Positions 1 through 6,747 of a DNA stretch of 9,849 bases are shown in pieces. Position numbers and translations under genes: made by a program. Source of the stretch: an uncultured Lachnospiraceae bacterium (lineage in GTDB: Bacteria > Bacillota > Clostridia > Lachnospirales > Lachnospiraceae); the NCBI GenBank assembly GCA_905236925.1, contig CAJOQS010000016.1, positions 1 to 9,849 of the forward strand, given 5' to 3'. How positions within the stretch are numbered: the first letter of the stretch is position 1; each line of letters opens with the position of its first letter. The notes beneath the pieces are model-generated. The model did not search any database. It worked only from the letters and a program-made list of their open reading frames with translations, and was not told the origin of the DNA.

Positions 1-2
1 AA

Positions 3-1022
3 AGCATGAAGGCGATATTCAGGAACAATCCGGACATAGTCTTTGACGACGACGAAAAGGATAAGCAGAAAACTGGTGCCGACACCGCGGCTCTTGAACT
101 GAAGCTGAACAACCTCACCAGTATGATCGAAAAGCGCCTCGGAGAAGGTGCCCCGTCCGGAGCCGGAGAGAACCGCAAGGACCGTCAGGAGCCGGAAGGC
201 GGTCCCACCAACGATACCGCCGACGACAAGAATGTTTCGTGCATTAAGCTCGTTTATAACCAGCTTGTTAACAACGAGGTCGACGAGAAGTACATCAATA
301 TGATAGTCAGCGAGATAGAGCCCACCCTGAAAAAGGATGCCCCGGTGGAGAATATCCTCTCGGCCATCTATCAGAAGATCGTGCTCAAGCTCGGGAAAAC
401 GGAAGTCCTCGACATATCACCCGGAAAGACAAAGTATGTTTTCTTCATAGGCCCCACCGGAGTCGGAAAGACCACCACGATCGCAAAGCTTGCCTCAAGG
501 CTCAAGCTTGACAAGAAGATGAATATCGCGCTGCTTACTGCCGATACCTACAGGATTGGTGCCGTAAAGCAGCTTGAGATCTACGCGAATATCCTTAATG
601 TGCCGCTGCGCGTTATCAATAACGAGGCTGAGATGTCGCAGATCAGGGAAGACCTTGATACCTACGATATAGTCCTTATCGATACAGCGGGCAGGTCGCA
701 CCGTGACCGCAGCCAGCGCGATGACATAGAGAGGCTTATAAGAAGTATTCCCGAAGAGGAGCGTGAGATTTTCCTTGTTCTGAGCGTTAATACCAAATAC
801 AGGGATCTGGTCTCAATATGCGAGGCATATTCGGAGATTACGGACTACAAGCTGATCTTTACAAAACTCGATGAAACTCTGTACCTTGGCAATATATTCA
901 ATGTTAAGCTGCTGACCGGAGCGCCGCTCTCGTATGCGACCTTCGGACAGAATGTGCCGGTCGATATAAGCAGGGTTGACGCCCAGACTATCGCCAAGCA
1001 GCTGATGGGAGGTGATGATTGA
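3..1022 (+). CDS. flhF: Flagellar biosynthesis GTPase FlhF, 5'-partial
   Basis: FlhF is an SRP-family GTPase that helps place flagella at the cell membrane, working with FlhG. The reading frame is open to the left edge, so the gene starts upstream; the ATG at base 6 is probably internal. Numbering from that Met, residues 1-75 are a charged linker and about 80-135 form the helical N domain. The GTPase G domain follows: P-loop GPTGVGKTT (149-157), TADTYRIGAVKQL (178-190), DTAGR (226-230), TKLDE (286-290) and the closing TFGQNVPVD (312-320). These are the SRP-GTPase motifs with all key residues present. The visible 338 residues lack the usual FlhF N-terminal region (the B domain), which must lie outside the window. 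A linker plus NG domain followed directly by flhG separates this from Ffh and FtsY. Its stop overlaps the flhG start by one base. Confidence 0.95.
   Translation, partial: SMKAIFRNNPDIVFDDDEKDKQKTGADTAALELKLNNLTSMIEKRLGEGAPSGAGENRKDRQEPEGGPTNDTADDKNVSCIKLVYNQLVNNEVDEKYINMIVSEIEPTLKKDAPVENILSAIYQKIVLKLGKTEVLDISPGKTKYVFFIGPTGVGKTTTIAKLASRLKLDKKMNIALLTADTYRIGAVKQLEIYANILNVPLRVINNEAEMSQIREDLDTYDIVLIDTAGRSHRDRSQRDDIERLIRSIPEEEREIFLVLSVNTKYRDLVSICEAYSEITDYKLIFTKLDETLYLGNIFNVKLLTGAPLSYATFGQNVPVDISRVDAQTIAKQLMGGDD
1007..1016 (+). promoter_or_regulatory. Strong flhG ribosome binding site inside the flhF 3' end
   Basis: GGGAGGTGAT is a near-perfect complement of the 16S rRNA 3' end. It lies within the last codons of flhF. 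It serves ATG 1022 at a spacing of about 9 bases or TTG 1019 at about 6. Together with the TGATG stop/start overlap it implies tight translational coupling of FlhF and FlhG. Confidence 0.8.
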
Positions 1023-1918
1023 TGGATCAGGCCGATCAGCTCAGAAAGATGGTCAACAAGCAGAAGAAGGTCCGCAAGGTCTCAAGAGTCATCACCGTAA
1101 CTAGCGGCAAGGGAGGCGTCGGAAAATCCACACTGTCCGTTAATCTTGCGATAGCAATGTCCCGGATGGGCAAAAGGGTGATAATTCTGGATGCCGATTT
1201 CGGACTCGCGAATGTCGAGGTCATGCTGGGAATACGCCCGCAGTATAATCTCGCGGACCTTATGTTCAGGGGAAGGGAACTGAAGGATATCATCACGGAA
1301 GGCCCCGAGGGTGTGGGCTTCATATCCGGCGGTTCCGGAATACAGGAGCTTTCAAGGCTCACCAGGGATCAGGTCGTATACCTTGTCCAGAGGCTGTACG
1401 AACTTGACGAGATGGCGGATGTGATACTTGTCGATACAGGTGCCGGAATTGCCGATACCGTTCTCGAATTCGTTTCCGCGAGCAATGAGGTGCTTGTGGT
1501 GGCGACACCCGAGCCGACATCCATCACGGATGCGTACGCACTTCTGAAGACCCTTAACAGAAAAAGTGATTTCGTTAAAGAGAATACATCGATAAGAATG
1601 GTGGCGAACAGGATAAAGGATGCCCAGGAGGGCGAGAATCTCCACCAGAAGCTCAGCGTTGTGGTTGAGAAGTTCCTGAGCATACAGGTCGACTATCTTG
1701 GCGGCATACTGAACGACAATAACTGCCAGAAGGCTGTAATGCAGCAGGAACCCGTCATGCTCAGCTATCCCAATTCCAACACGGCGAGGGCTGTGGAGGG
1801 CATAGCTGCGAAGCTCCTCGATGTTAAGACGGATAATGAGGGGCAGAGCGGCATCACCCAGCTGTTTAACAGATGGATGAAGAATATCTATAAGAAAAAG
1901 AAAGAAGAGAAAGGATAA
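1022..1918 (+). CDS. flhG: MinD-like ATPase FlhG (YlxH), flagellar number regulator
   Basis: FlhG is a ParA/MinD-family ATPase that binds FlhF, stimulates its GTPase and controls flagellar number and pattern at the membrane. I chose ATG 1022 over the TTG one codon upstream (1019) because ATG is the stronger start and its spacing to the Shine-Dalgarno site is good; this gives 298 residues. The N-terminus MDQADQLRKMV matches the DQAxxLR helix known in this family to activate FlhF. Deviant Walker A SGKGGVGKST is at 28-37, switch I with DADFGLANVEVMLG at 57-70, and Walker B VILVDTGAGI at 134-143. The C-terminal LFNRWMKNIYKKKK (281-294) looks like an amphipathic, basic membrane-targeting helix. 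Length is normal for the family. Placement right after flhF separates it from the cell-division MinD. Confidence 0.95.
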   Translation: MDQADQLRKMVNKQKKVRKVSRVITVTSGKGGVGKSTLSVNLAIAMSRMGKRVIILDADFGLANVEVMLGIRPQYNLADLMFRGRELKDIITEGPEGVGFISGGSGIQELSRLTRDQVVYLVQRLYELDEMADVILVDTGAGIADTVLEFVSASNEVLVVATPEPTSITDAYALLKTLNRKSDFVKENTSIRMVANRIKDAQEGENLHQKLSVVVEKFLSIQVDYLGGILNDNNCQKAVMQQEPVMLSYPNSNTARAVEGIAAKLLDVKTDNEGQSGITQLFNRWMKNIYKKKKEEKG

Positions 1919-1921
1919 GCC

Positions 1922-2689
1922 ATGCTTTCAAAGGTGCTGACAGAGGGCGACCGTATTGAACTCAAACGTGTCGTTAAAAGAGAAGAAGCTGAATCCAAGC
2001 CCAAGACCTACGTCAGCCAGCTGAATGAGATCATCAGTGAGGAGCTGCTTGATATAGCAATCCCCACGGAAGGCTCGAAGCTGGTGCTCTATGACGTGGG
2101 TACCAGACTTGAACTCAGGTTTATTACTCCTGCCGGGAGTTTTGTCTGTACGGTCGCGATCCAGCAGCGTTGTAAACAGGGAACCCGAACCTTTTATATA
2201 GTAAAGCTTATCACCGAGCTGATGAAAGACCAGCGGCGCCAGTATTTCCGCCTCGATAAGGTAATGGATATCAAGTATCATAAGGCTTCCGGCGAGGAGA
2301 TGGAGATAATGGACCGGATCCGCAGGAAAGCCTACAGGGATGAATACGAATTCAGGGCCATGGCTTCATATCTCAGCGAGCTCAAGATGCCTGACGTTAA
2401 CGGTATACTCAGCAACATCAGCGGCGGAGGCGTTAAGTTCTACTCCAAGGAGGCCCTTGAAAAGGGCGATGTGATAAGGCTCAAGATAGAGATCAACGAG
2501 ATATCGCCCGAGCCGCTCGATCTGTTCGGAAAGATCGTTGCGTCGGGACGCGCGAGAAACCAGAATATCGTACAGGAGCACCGCGTCGAATTTATCAACC
2601 TCAACAGGGATCTTCGTGAAAAGATCGTGCGTTATATCTTCGATGAGGACAGAAAAATCAGACGAAAGGTAAATGCTCCGCTTTCATAA
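1922..2689 (+). CDS. PilZ-domain (YcgR/YpfA-like) c-di-GMP flagellar brake protein
   Basis: This is a probable cytoplasmic c-di-GMP receptor that slows or redirects flagellar motion, by analogy with YcgR in E. coli and YpfA/DgrA in B. subtilis. Residues 1-100 resemble the YcgR-type N-terminal beta domain (start LTEGDRIELKRV). The PilZ domain follows: RxxxR appears in QRRQYFR (104-110), and the second motif NxSxxG appears in NISGGG (165-170). Both parts of the ligand-binding signature are therefore intact. About 54 residues separate the two motifs, which is longer than the spacing I know from YcgR; the extra stretch (roughly 120-155) is charged and probably helical. The gene starts three bases after the flhG stop, with AAAGGA just upstream as ribosome binding site, so it is co-transcribed with flhG. 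The c-di-GMP role is inferred from motifs and context. Confidence 0.88.
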   Translation: MLSKVLTEGDRIELKRVVKREEAESKPKTYVSQLNEIISEELLDIAIPTEGSKLVLYDVGTRLELRFITPAGSFVCTVAIQQRCKQGTRTFYIVKLITELMKDQRRQYFRLDKVMDIKYHKASGEEMEIMDRIRRKAYRDEYEFRAMASYLSELKMPDVNGILSNISGGGVKFYSKEALEKGDVIRLKIEINEISPEPLDLFGKIVASGRARNQNIVQEHRVEFINLNRDLREKIVRYIFDEDRKIRRKVNAPLS

Positions 2690-2733
2690 GCGTCTGCGAA
2701 ATTATACTTGTCAAAAAGCGAAAGGAACACGGA

Positions 2734-3927
2734 ATGCCTAAAAAAATACTAATAATTGAGGACTCTGCACTCATGAGAAGAGTCATATCTGATATAATCC
2801 AGAGTGACAAGAGATTCATACTCTCGGATGTGGCAGAGAACGGACTCGTTGCCTACGACCTGATCACTCAGGATCCGGGAAAATACGATATGCTCATCCT
2901 CGACATCAATATGCCTAAGATGAACGGTATCGTCCTTCTTGAGAAGCTGAACGAAAAGGGTATTCATATCCCGACGATCGTTGTCAGCTCGATCGCGAAG
3001 GAAGGTGCGGTTGAAACACTCAGGTGTCTGGAACTCGGAGCTTCGGATTTCATAACCAAGCCCGACAATTTCATGGACACCAAGAGCGCAAGGTTCCGCG
3101 AAAAGGTCCTCTGTTTCATCTGCGGCGCACTCGGAATACCGGTAGAGGAGGCAGGAGCTTCAGCACCTGCACCGGCTGCCAAGCCTTCGATCCAGACTCC
3201 GCCCAGACCCGGAAGAACCGTTCCGGCGTCAAAAACGTACAGCGAGGACGTTGTTCAGCCGACACAGTCCGGAAGCGATACGGGCGGTCCGATGTCCTAC
3301 GTAAAGATCACCTTCACGAGAAAACCTCATGTCCATGTCGGCAAGAACGCCGAGAGGATCGTTGCCATCGCCTGCTCGACAGGCGGACCCAAGGCCCTGC
3401 ATCAGGTAATACCCCTTCTTCCTGGGAACCTGAACGCACCGGTCATTCTGGTCCAGCACATGCCCGAAGGATTTACGGGTACTCTGGCCGCAAGGCTCGA
3501 TGAGCTTTCACAGGTCGGTGTACAGGAGGCGTCGGAAGGCACGGTTCTTGAAAAGGGCAAGGTTTATATCGCAAAAGGCGGCAAGCACCTGAGGATAGTC
3601 AAGAAGGGCCGGGACTTTGTCATCAGCATAGGTGACGATGCTCCACGCAATACCTTGAAGCCCTGTGCGGACATAATGTATGAATCCCTGAAGGACCTCG
3701 CTGTTGACGAGATCGTCTGCGTAGTGCTCACGGGCATGGGCAGCGACGGAACACGCGGAATCGGACAGCTGGCACAGACACAGAACTGTTATGTGATAGC
3801 TCAGGATGAAGCGAGCAGCACGGTATACGGAATGCCTCGTATGGTCAAGGAGGCGAATCTTACCGATGAGGTGGTTTCACTTGGTTCGATCGCAGGAGCC
3901 ATTACGAATATCGTGGGAACCTGCTGA
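2734..3927 (+). CDS. cheB: Chemotaxis response regulator protein-glutamate methylesterase CheB
   Basis: CheB removes methyl groups from chemoreceptor glutamates, and can deamidate glutamines, when CheA phosphorylates it, giving adaptation. The receiver domain (1-125) has the acidic pocket E9/D10, phospho-acceptor D57 in LILDINMP, S85 and K109. The methylesterase domain (about 205-397) has the catalytic triad: S215 in ACSTGGPK, H242 in QHMPEGF and D338 in TGMGSDG. At 397 residues it is longer than the usual roughly 350; the excess is a low-complexity Pro/Ala/Ser/Thr linker at about 137-200. AAAGGAA at 2721-2727 is a ribosome binding site seven bases ahead of the ATG. The 44-base gap after the PilZ gene shows no clear promoter. 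The order cheB-cheA-cheW matches the Bacillus fla/che operon. Confidence 0.97.
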   Translation: MPKKILIIEDSALMRRVISDIIQSDKRFILSDVAENGLVAYDLITQDPGKYDMLILDINMPKMNGIVLLEKLNEKGIHIPTIVVSSIAKEGAVETLRCLELGASDFITKPDNFMDTKSARFREKVLCFICGALGIPVEEAGASAPAPAAKPSIQTPPRPGRTVPASKTYSEDVVQPTQSGSDTGGPMSYVKITFTRKPHVHVGKNAERIVAIACSTGGPKALHQVIPLLPGNLNAPVILVQHMPEGFTGTLAARLDELSQVGVQEASEGTVLEKGKVYIAKGGKHLRIVKKGRDFVISIGDDAPRNTLKPCADIMYESLKDLAVDEIVCVVLTGMGSDGTRGIGQLAQTQNCYVIAQDEASSTVYGMPRMVKEANLTDEVVSLGSIAGAITNIVGTC

Positions 3928-3938
3928 TGTGAGGAATC

Positions 3939-3956
3939 AGCGGCAAGCCGCTTTTT
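3939..3956 (+). terminator. Weak terminator-like hairpin between cheB and cheA
   Basis: AGCGGCAAGCCGCT is an inverted repeat; the stable form is five pairs (AGCGG/CCGCT) with a CAAG loop. It is followed directly by TTTTT. The shape is that of an intrinsic terminator, but the stem is short and lies inside an operon, so it may only attenuate transcription or protect an mRNA end. The cheA Shine-Dalgarno site follows within ten bases. Confidence 0.35.
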
Positions 3957-3960
3957 AAAA

Positions 3961-3967
3961 GAGGAGG
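3961..3967 (+). promoter_or_regulatory. Strong cheA ribosome binding site
   Basis: GAGGAGG lies nine bases before ATG 3977 and fixes the cheA start. It follows directly on the hairpin and A-run described at 3939-3956. Confidence 0.75.
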
Positions 3968-3976
3968 TTTATCTTT

Positions 3977-6091
3977 ATGGACGTTAGCCAGTATCTTGAA
4001 ATTTTCATCGAAGAAGCAAAAGAGCATCTGCAAAGTCTGAATGAACAGCTTCTTATTCTCGAGAAGGAGCCCGAGAACAAGGAAACGATCAACGAAATAT
4101 TCAGAGCTGCGCACTCCCTCAAGGGTATGGCCGGAACCATGGGCTATAAGAGGATGCAGAAGCTTACTCACGACATGGAGAACGTCTTCCAGGAAGTCCG
4201 CAGTGACAAGATGAAGGTTTCATCGGAACTTGTCGACGGTCTTTTCAGAGGACTTGATGCGCTTCAGGAGTACCTTGATAACATTGTGAACACTCAGGAT
4301 GAGGGTACCAATGAGAATCAGGACCTGATCGATCTTTTCGCAAAAGAGCTTGCAAGAGCATCGGAAGGCGGAGCAGCACCCGCGGAAGCACAGCCCGCAG
4401 CACAGGGCGGCGAAGGACAGGCTGCAGCCGCAGTTCAGACAGCTCCTCAGTCGAGTTCCGTCAACGGTCTTGACAGCATCACCCTGAACGATACCGATAA
4501 GTCCGTTATCGCAAAGGCAGTTGCGGAAGGCATGAACGCCTACGCCGTTAATGTCGAGATCCAGGAGACCTGCGTACTTAAGGCTGCGCGCGCATTCCTC
4601 GTATTTAAGGCGGTTGAGCCTCTCGGCGAAGTTATTAAGTCTATTCCGGACGCACAGGCTATCGAGGATGAGAAATTTGATTTCGATTTCTCAATGGTCA
4701 TCATTTCCAAGTCGTCCGCTGAAGATATCAAGAAAGCTATCATGAACGTTTCCGAAATGAAGGAAGCGGTAATACAGAAGATCGAAGCAGAAAACGTTCC
4801 CGCACAGGCTGCAGAACAGACACACGAGGCAGGAGCGGCTGCACAGCCCGCAGGACAGGCAGCGGCAGGAGCAAAGGCTCCCGCGGCAGGCGCAGCTGCA
4901 GCAGGCGCTGCAAAGGGCAAGCCCGTTGTCAACCGTTCGGTTCGTGTTGATATCGATAAGCTCGATGACCTGATGAACCTCGTTTCCGAGCTGATCATCG
5001 CAAAGAACGGTCTTGTATCCATCTCTCCCGCAGAGATCGGAACCGACGAGACCAAGAAGGGCAATTTCCACGAGCAGGTTGAGTATCTTGAGAGGATCAC
5101 GACCAACATTCACCAGAGCGTTATGAAGGTTCGAATGGTTCCCATCGAGAGCGTTGTAAACCGCTTCCCTCGTATGATCAGAGACCTTTCAAAGAAGCTC
5201 GGCAAGAAGATGGAGCTGTTCATGTCCGGTGAAGAGACCGAACTTGACAGAACCGTTATCGACGAGATCGGCGATCCCCTGCAGCACATCCTTCGTAATG
5301 CAGCCGACCACGGTCTTGAGAGCAATGAGGCCCGTATCAAGGCCGGCAAACCCGAAGTTGGTTCCATTTACCTGAATGCTTATCAGGAGGGCAACAACGT
5401 AGTTATCGAAGTAATCGATGACGGCGGCGGAATCGATGTTGAGAAGGTTAAGCGCAAGGCTATAGAAAAAGGCACGATCACTCCGGAGCAGGGCGAAGTT
5501 ATGTCCGACAAGGATATAATCGATCTTCTGTTCAGACCCAGCTTCTCTACAGCGGAGCAGATCTCGGATATTTCCGGCAGAGGTGTCGGACTTGATGTTG
5601 TTAAGACCAAGATCGAGGCTCTCGGCGGAAACGTTGAATGTAAGACGGTTCTCGGTGAAGGTTCAACATTCACTATCAGACTTCCTCTTACACTTGCCAT
5701 CATCCAGGCACTCATGGTTGTCATCGGCAACGAGAAATACGCTATACCGCTTGCGAACATCAATACGATCGAGGATGTTCCCGCAACCGATATCAAGTTT
5801 GTAGAGGGTAAGGAAGTTATCAATCTCCGCGGTACTGTTATCCCGCTTATCCGTCTTGACAAGATCCTTGATGTCACCGATGCCAAGAAGGATCAGGAAA
5901 GCCTTACGGTTGTCATCATCGCAAAGGGCGACAAGCAGGCCGGCCTTATCGTAGACGATCTGATCGGACAGCTTGAAATCGTTATCAAGTCGATCGGTAA
6001 GTACATTAACAACAGCAAGATGATCAGCGGTGCAACGATCCTTGGCGACGGCGAGATCGCACTGATCCTTGATGCTACTACATTGGTTTAA
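3977..6091 (+). CDS. cheA: Chemotaxis histidine kinase CheA
   Basis: CheA autophosphorylates in receptor arrays at the cell membrane and passes phosphate to CheY and CheB. All five domains are present in 704 residues. P1 (about 1-125) has the phosphorylated H46 in AAHSLKG. P2 lies at about 165-270 between two Ala/Gly/Gln-rich linkers (130-162 and 274-316). P3 dimerisation is at about 320-385. The P4 kinase has N box HILRNAADHG (437-446), G1 DDGGGID (481-487), F box FRPSFSTA (519-526), G2 GRGVGLD (534-540) and G3 GEGSTF (560-565). P5 (about 572-704) is the CheW-like receptor-coupling domain. No key residue is missing. The gene is followed at once by cheW, whose ribosome binding site abuts the cheA stop codon. 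Confidence 0.98.
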   Translation: MDVSQYLEIFIEEAKEHLQSLNEQLLILEKEPENKETINEIFRAAHSLKGMAGTMGYKRMQKLTHDMENVFQEVRSDKMKVSSELVDGLFRGLDALQEYLDNIVNTQDEGTNENQDLIDLFAKELARASEGGAAPAEAQPAAQGGEGQAAAAVQTAPQSSSVNGLDSITLNDTDKSVIAKAVAEGMNAYAVNVEIQETCVLKAARAFLVFKAVEPLGEVIKSIPDAQAIEDEKFDFDFSMVIISKSSAEDIKKAIMNVSEMKEAVIQKIEAENVPAQAAEQTHEAGAAAQPAGQAAAGAKAPAAGAAAAGAAKGKPVVNRSVRVDIDKLDDLMNLVSELIIAKNGLVSISPAEIGTDETKKGNFHEQVEYLERITTNIHQSVMKVRMVPIESVVNRFPRMIRDLSKKLGKKMELFMSGEETELDRTVIDEIGDPLQHILRNAADHGLESNEARIKAGKPEVGSIYLNAYQEGNNVVIEVIDDGGGIDVEKVKRKAIEKGTITPEQGEVMSDKDIIDLLFRPSFSTAEQISDISGRGVGLDVVKTKIEALGGNVECKTVLGEGSTFTIRLPLTLAIIQALMVVIGNEKYAIPLANINTIEDVPATDIKFVEGKEVINLRGTVIPLIRLDKILDVTDAKKDQESLTVVIIAKGDKQAGLIVDDLIGQLEIVIKSIGKYINNSKMISGATILGDGEIALILDATTLV

Positions 6092-6105
6092 GGAGGAGAG
6101 CAGGC

Positions 6106-6570
6106 ATGGCTGAGAATAAGATTACATCTACACTGGATACCACACAGTACATCGGTGTCGTAGTTGACAACGAGCAGTACGGTATCGATATCAATTATAT
6201 TGACAATATCGTTAAGATGCAGAGGATCACCCGCGTTCCGAAGGCACAGCCTTATTTCCTCGGAGTTATCAATATCCGCGGCGAGATCATCCCTGTTATG
6301 AGTCTGCGCTTAAAATTCGGTAAGGAGCCCGATGTCTTCAACAACAAGACAAGGATCCTGATCATCAAGCCCGAACAGCAGGCATCCATCGGCTTTATCG
6401 TTGACGAAGTCAAGGAAGTAGTCAACCTCGCCGAAGACAATATTGACCATAAGAACAGCTCAGATCCGGGAAATACTTATATTTCAGGTGTGGGCAAGCA
6501 TTCCGACGGACTTATTTCCCTGATGAACATTCAGGCGGTTCTTGCGGAAAAGGAAGAACAGGCAAAGTAA
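6106..6570 (+). CDS. cheW: Chemotaxis coupling protein CheW
   Basis: CheW bridges chemoreceptors and the CheA P5 domain in the membrane-associated signalling array. The 154 residues form one CheW domain. Family features include the strand pattern QYIGVVVDNEQYGIDI (14-29), VPKAQPYFLGVINIRGEIIPV near 44-64, which holds the conserved GVINIRG and the following I-P-V segment, and GFIVDEVKEVV near 96-106. The length is typical. The ribosome binding site AAGGAGGAG begins within the cheA TAA stop and sits nine bases from the ATG, so the two proteins are probably made in coupled amounts. The gene ends ahead of a 177-base spacer rich in hairpins. Confidence 0.97.
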   Translation: MAENKITSTLDTTQYIGVVVDNEQYGIDINYIDNIVKMQRITRVPKAQPYFLGVINIRGEIIPVMSLRLKFGKEPDVFNNKTRILIIKPEQQASIGFIVDEVKEVVNLAEDNIDHKNSSDPGNTYISGVGKHSDGLISLMNIQAVLAEKEEQAK

Positions 6571-6584
6571 GTGAGATTATGGTA

Positions 6585-6615
6585 ACGGATATCCCGCCAA
6601 AAGCGGGGTATCCGT
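6585..6615 (+). promoter_or_regulatory. Long hairpin directly after cheW, no U-tract
   Basis: ACGGATATCCCGC pairs with GCGGGGTATCCGT over 13 positions (one T-G wobble) around the loop CAAAA. It starts 15 bases after the cheW stop. The bases that follow (GTTGTGCTATG) are not T-rich on either strand, so it is not a standard intrinsic terminator. It could stabilise a processed cheW mRNA 3' end or slow the polymerase; the role is inference. Confidence 0.6.
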
Positions 6616-6638
6616 GTTGTGCTATGAACGAAACATTT

Positions 6639-6666
6639 TTTAGATGCGGTTTCAGCCGCATCTAAA
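6639..6666 (+). promoter_or_regulatory. Second hairpin in the cheW-cheC spacer
   Basis: TTTAGATGCGG pairs perfectly with CCGCATCTAAA (11 pairs) around the loop TTTCAG. It is preceded by a T-run (6636-6641) and followed by AAAGAGTACC. The T-run is on the 5' side, so it does not read as a terminator on the + strand; on the - strand the run becomes A's after the stem, so it is not one there either. Confidence 0.55.
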
Positions 6667-6706
6667 GAGTACCACAGAGCGCTAGTGAAGTTTTGTGAAA
6701 GGAATC

Positions 6707-6729
6707 AGAATCTGCTGTAAGCAGATTCT
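6707..6729 (+). promoter_or_regulatory. Third hairpin, directly ahead of the cheC ribosome binding site
   Basis: AGAATCTGCT pairs perfectly with AGCAGATTCT (10 pairs) around the loop GTA. The stem ends about five bases before the GGAGGA of cheC. It leaves the Shine-Dalgarno site free and could keep it exposed or protect the 5' end of a processed cheC message. The sequence TCTAAAGAG at its end also occurs at the end of the preceding hairpin. Confidence 0.55.
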
Positions 6730-6734
6730 AAAGA

Positions 6735-6740
6735 GGAGGA
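6735..6740 (+). promoter_or_regulatory. cheC ribosome binding site selecting a GTG start
   Basis: GGAGGA lies seven bases before GTG 6748. The purine-rich stretch 6730-6747 has no ATG in frame, and the protein then begins in the normal CheC register, so the GTG is the start. Confidence 0.7.
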
Positions 6741-6747
6741 GAGAGAA

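Noticed and set aside
2679..2692. Small inverted repeat CGCTT/AAGCG over the PilZ gene stop codon
   Set aside because: Only five pairs with no T-run; the downstream AAAGCG at 2715-2720 could also pair with it, but neither form is convincing.
2690..2733. Possible promoter ahead of cheB (TTATAC, TTGTCA)
   Set aside because: The boxes are in the wrong order or spacing for a sigma-A promoter, and no TAAA-N15-GCCGATAA sigma-28 pattern is present.
3024..3503. 159-codon + strand frame inside cheB
   Set aside because: It is a shifted frame over the CheB receiver, linker and catalytic region; the CheB frame has all catalytic residues and the shifted product is Arg-rich with no motif.
4540..5109. 189-codon - strand frame opposite cheA
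   Set aside because: It is a shadow of the Ala-rich linker and P2/P3 coding sequence, with an artefactual Ala/Cys/Ser-rich product.
6585..6615. First spacer hairpin as an intrinsic terminator of the che operon
   Set aside because: No T-run follows; the nearest T-run (6636-6641) is about 20 bases away and on the 5' side of another stem.
6579..6665. 28-codon frame starting at ATG 6579 across the first two hairpins of the cheW-cheC gap
   Set aside because: It has no Shine-Dalgarno site, and its codons are dictated by the inverted repeats; a leader peptide cannot be excluded but there is no support for one.
6685..6720. 11-codon GTG frame ahead of cheC
   Set aside because: Very short, no ribosome binding site, and it ends inside the third hairpin.
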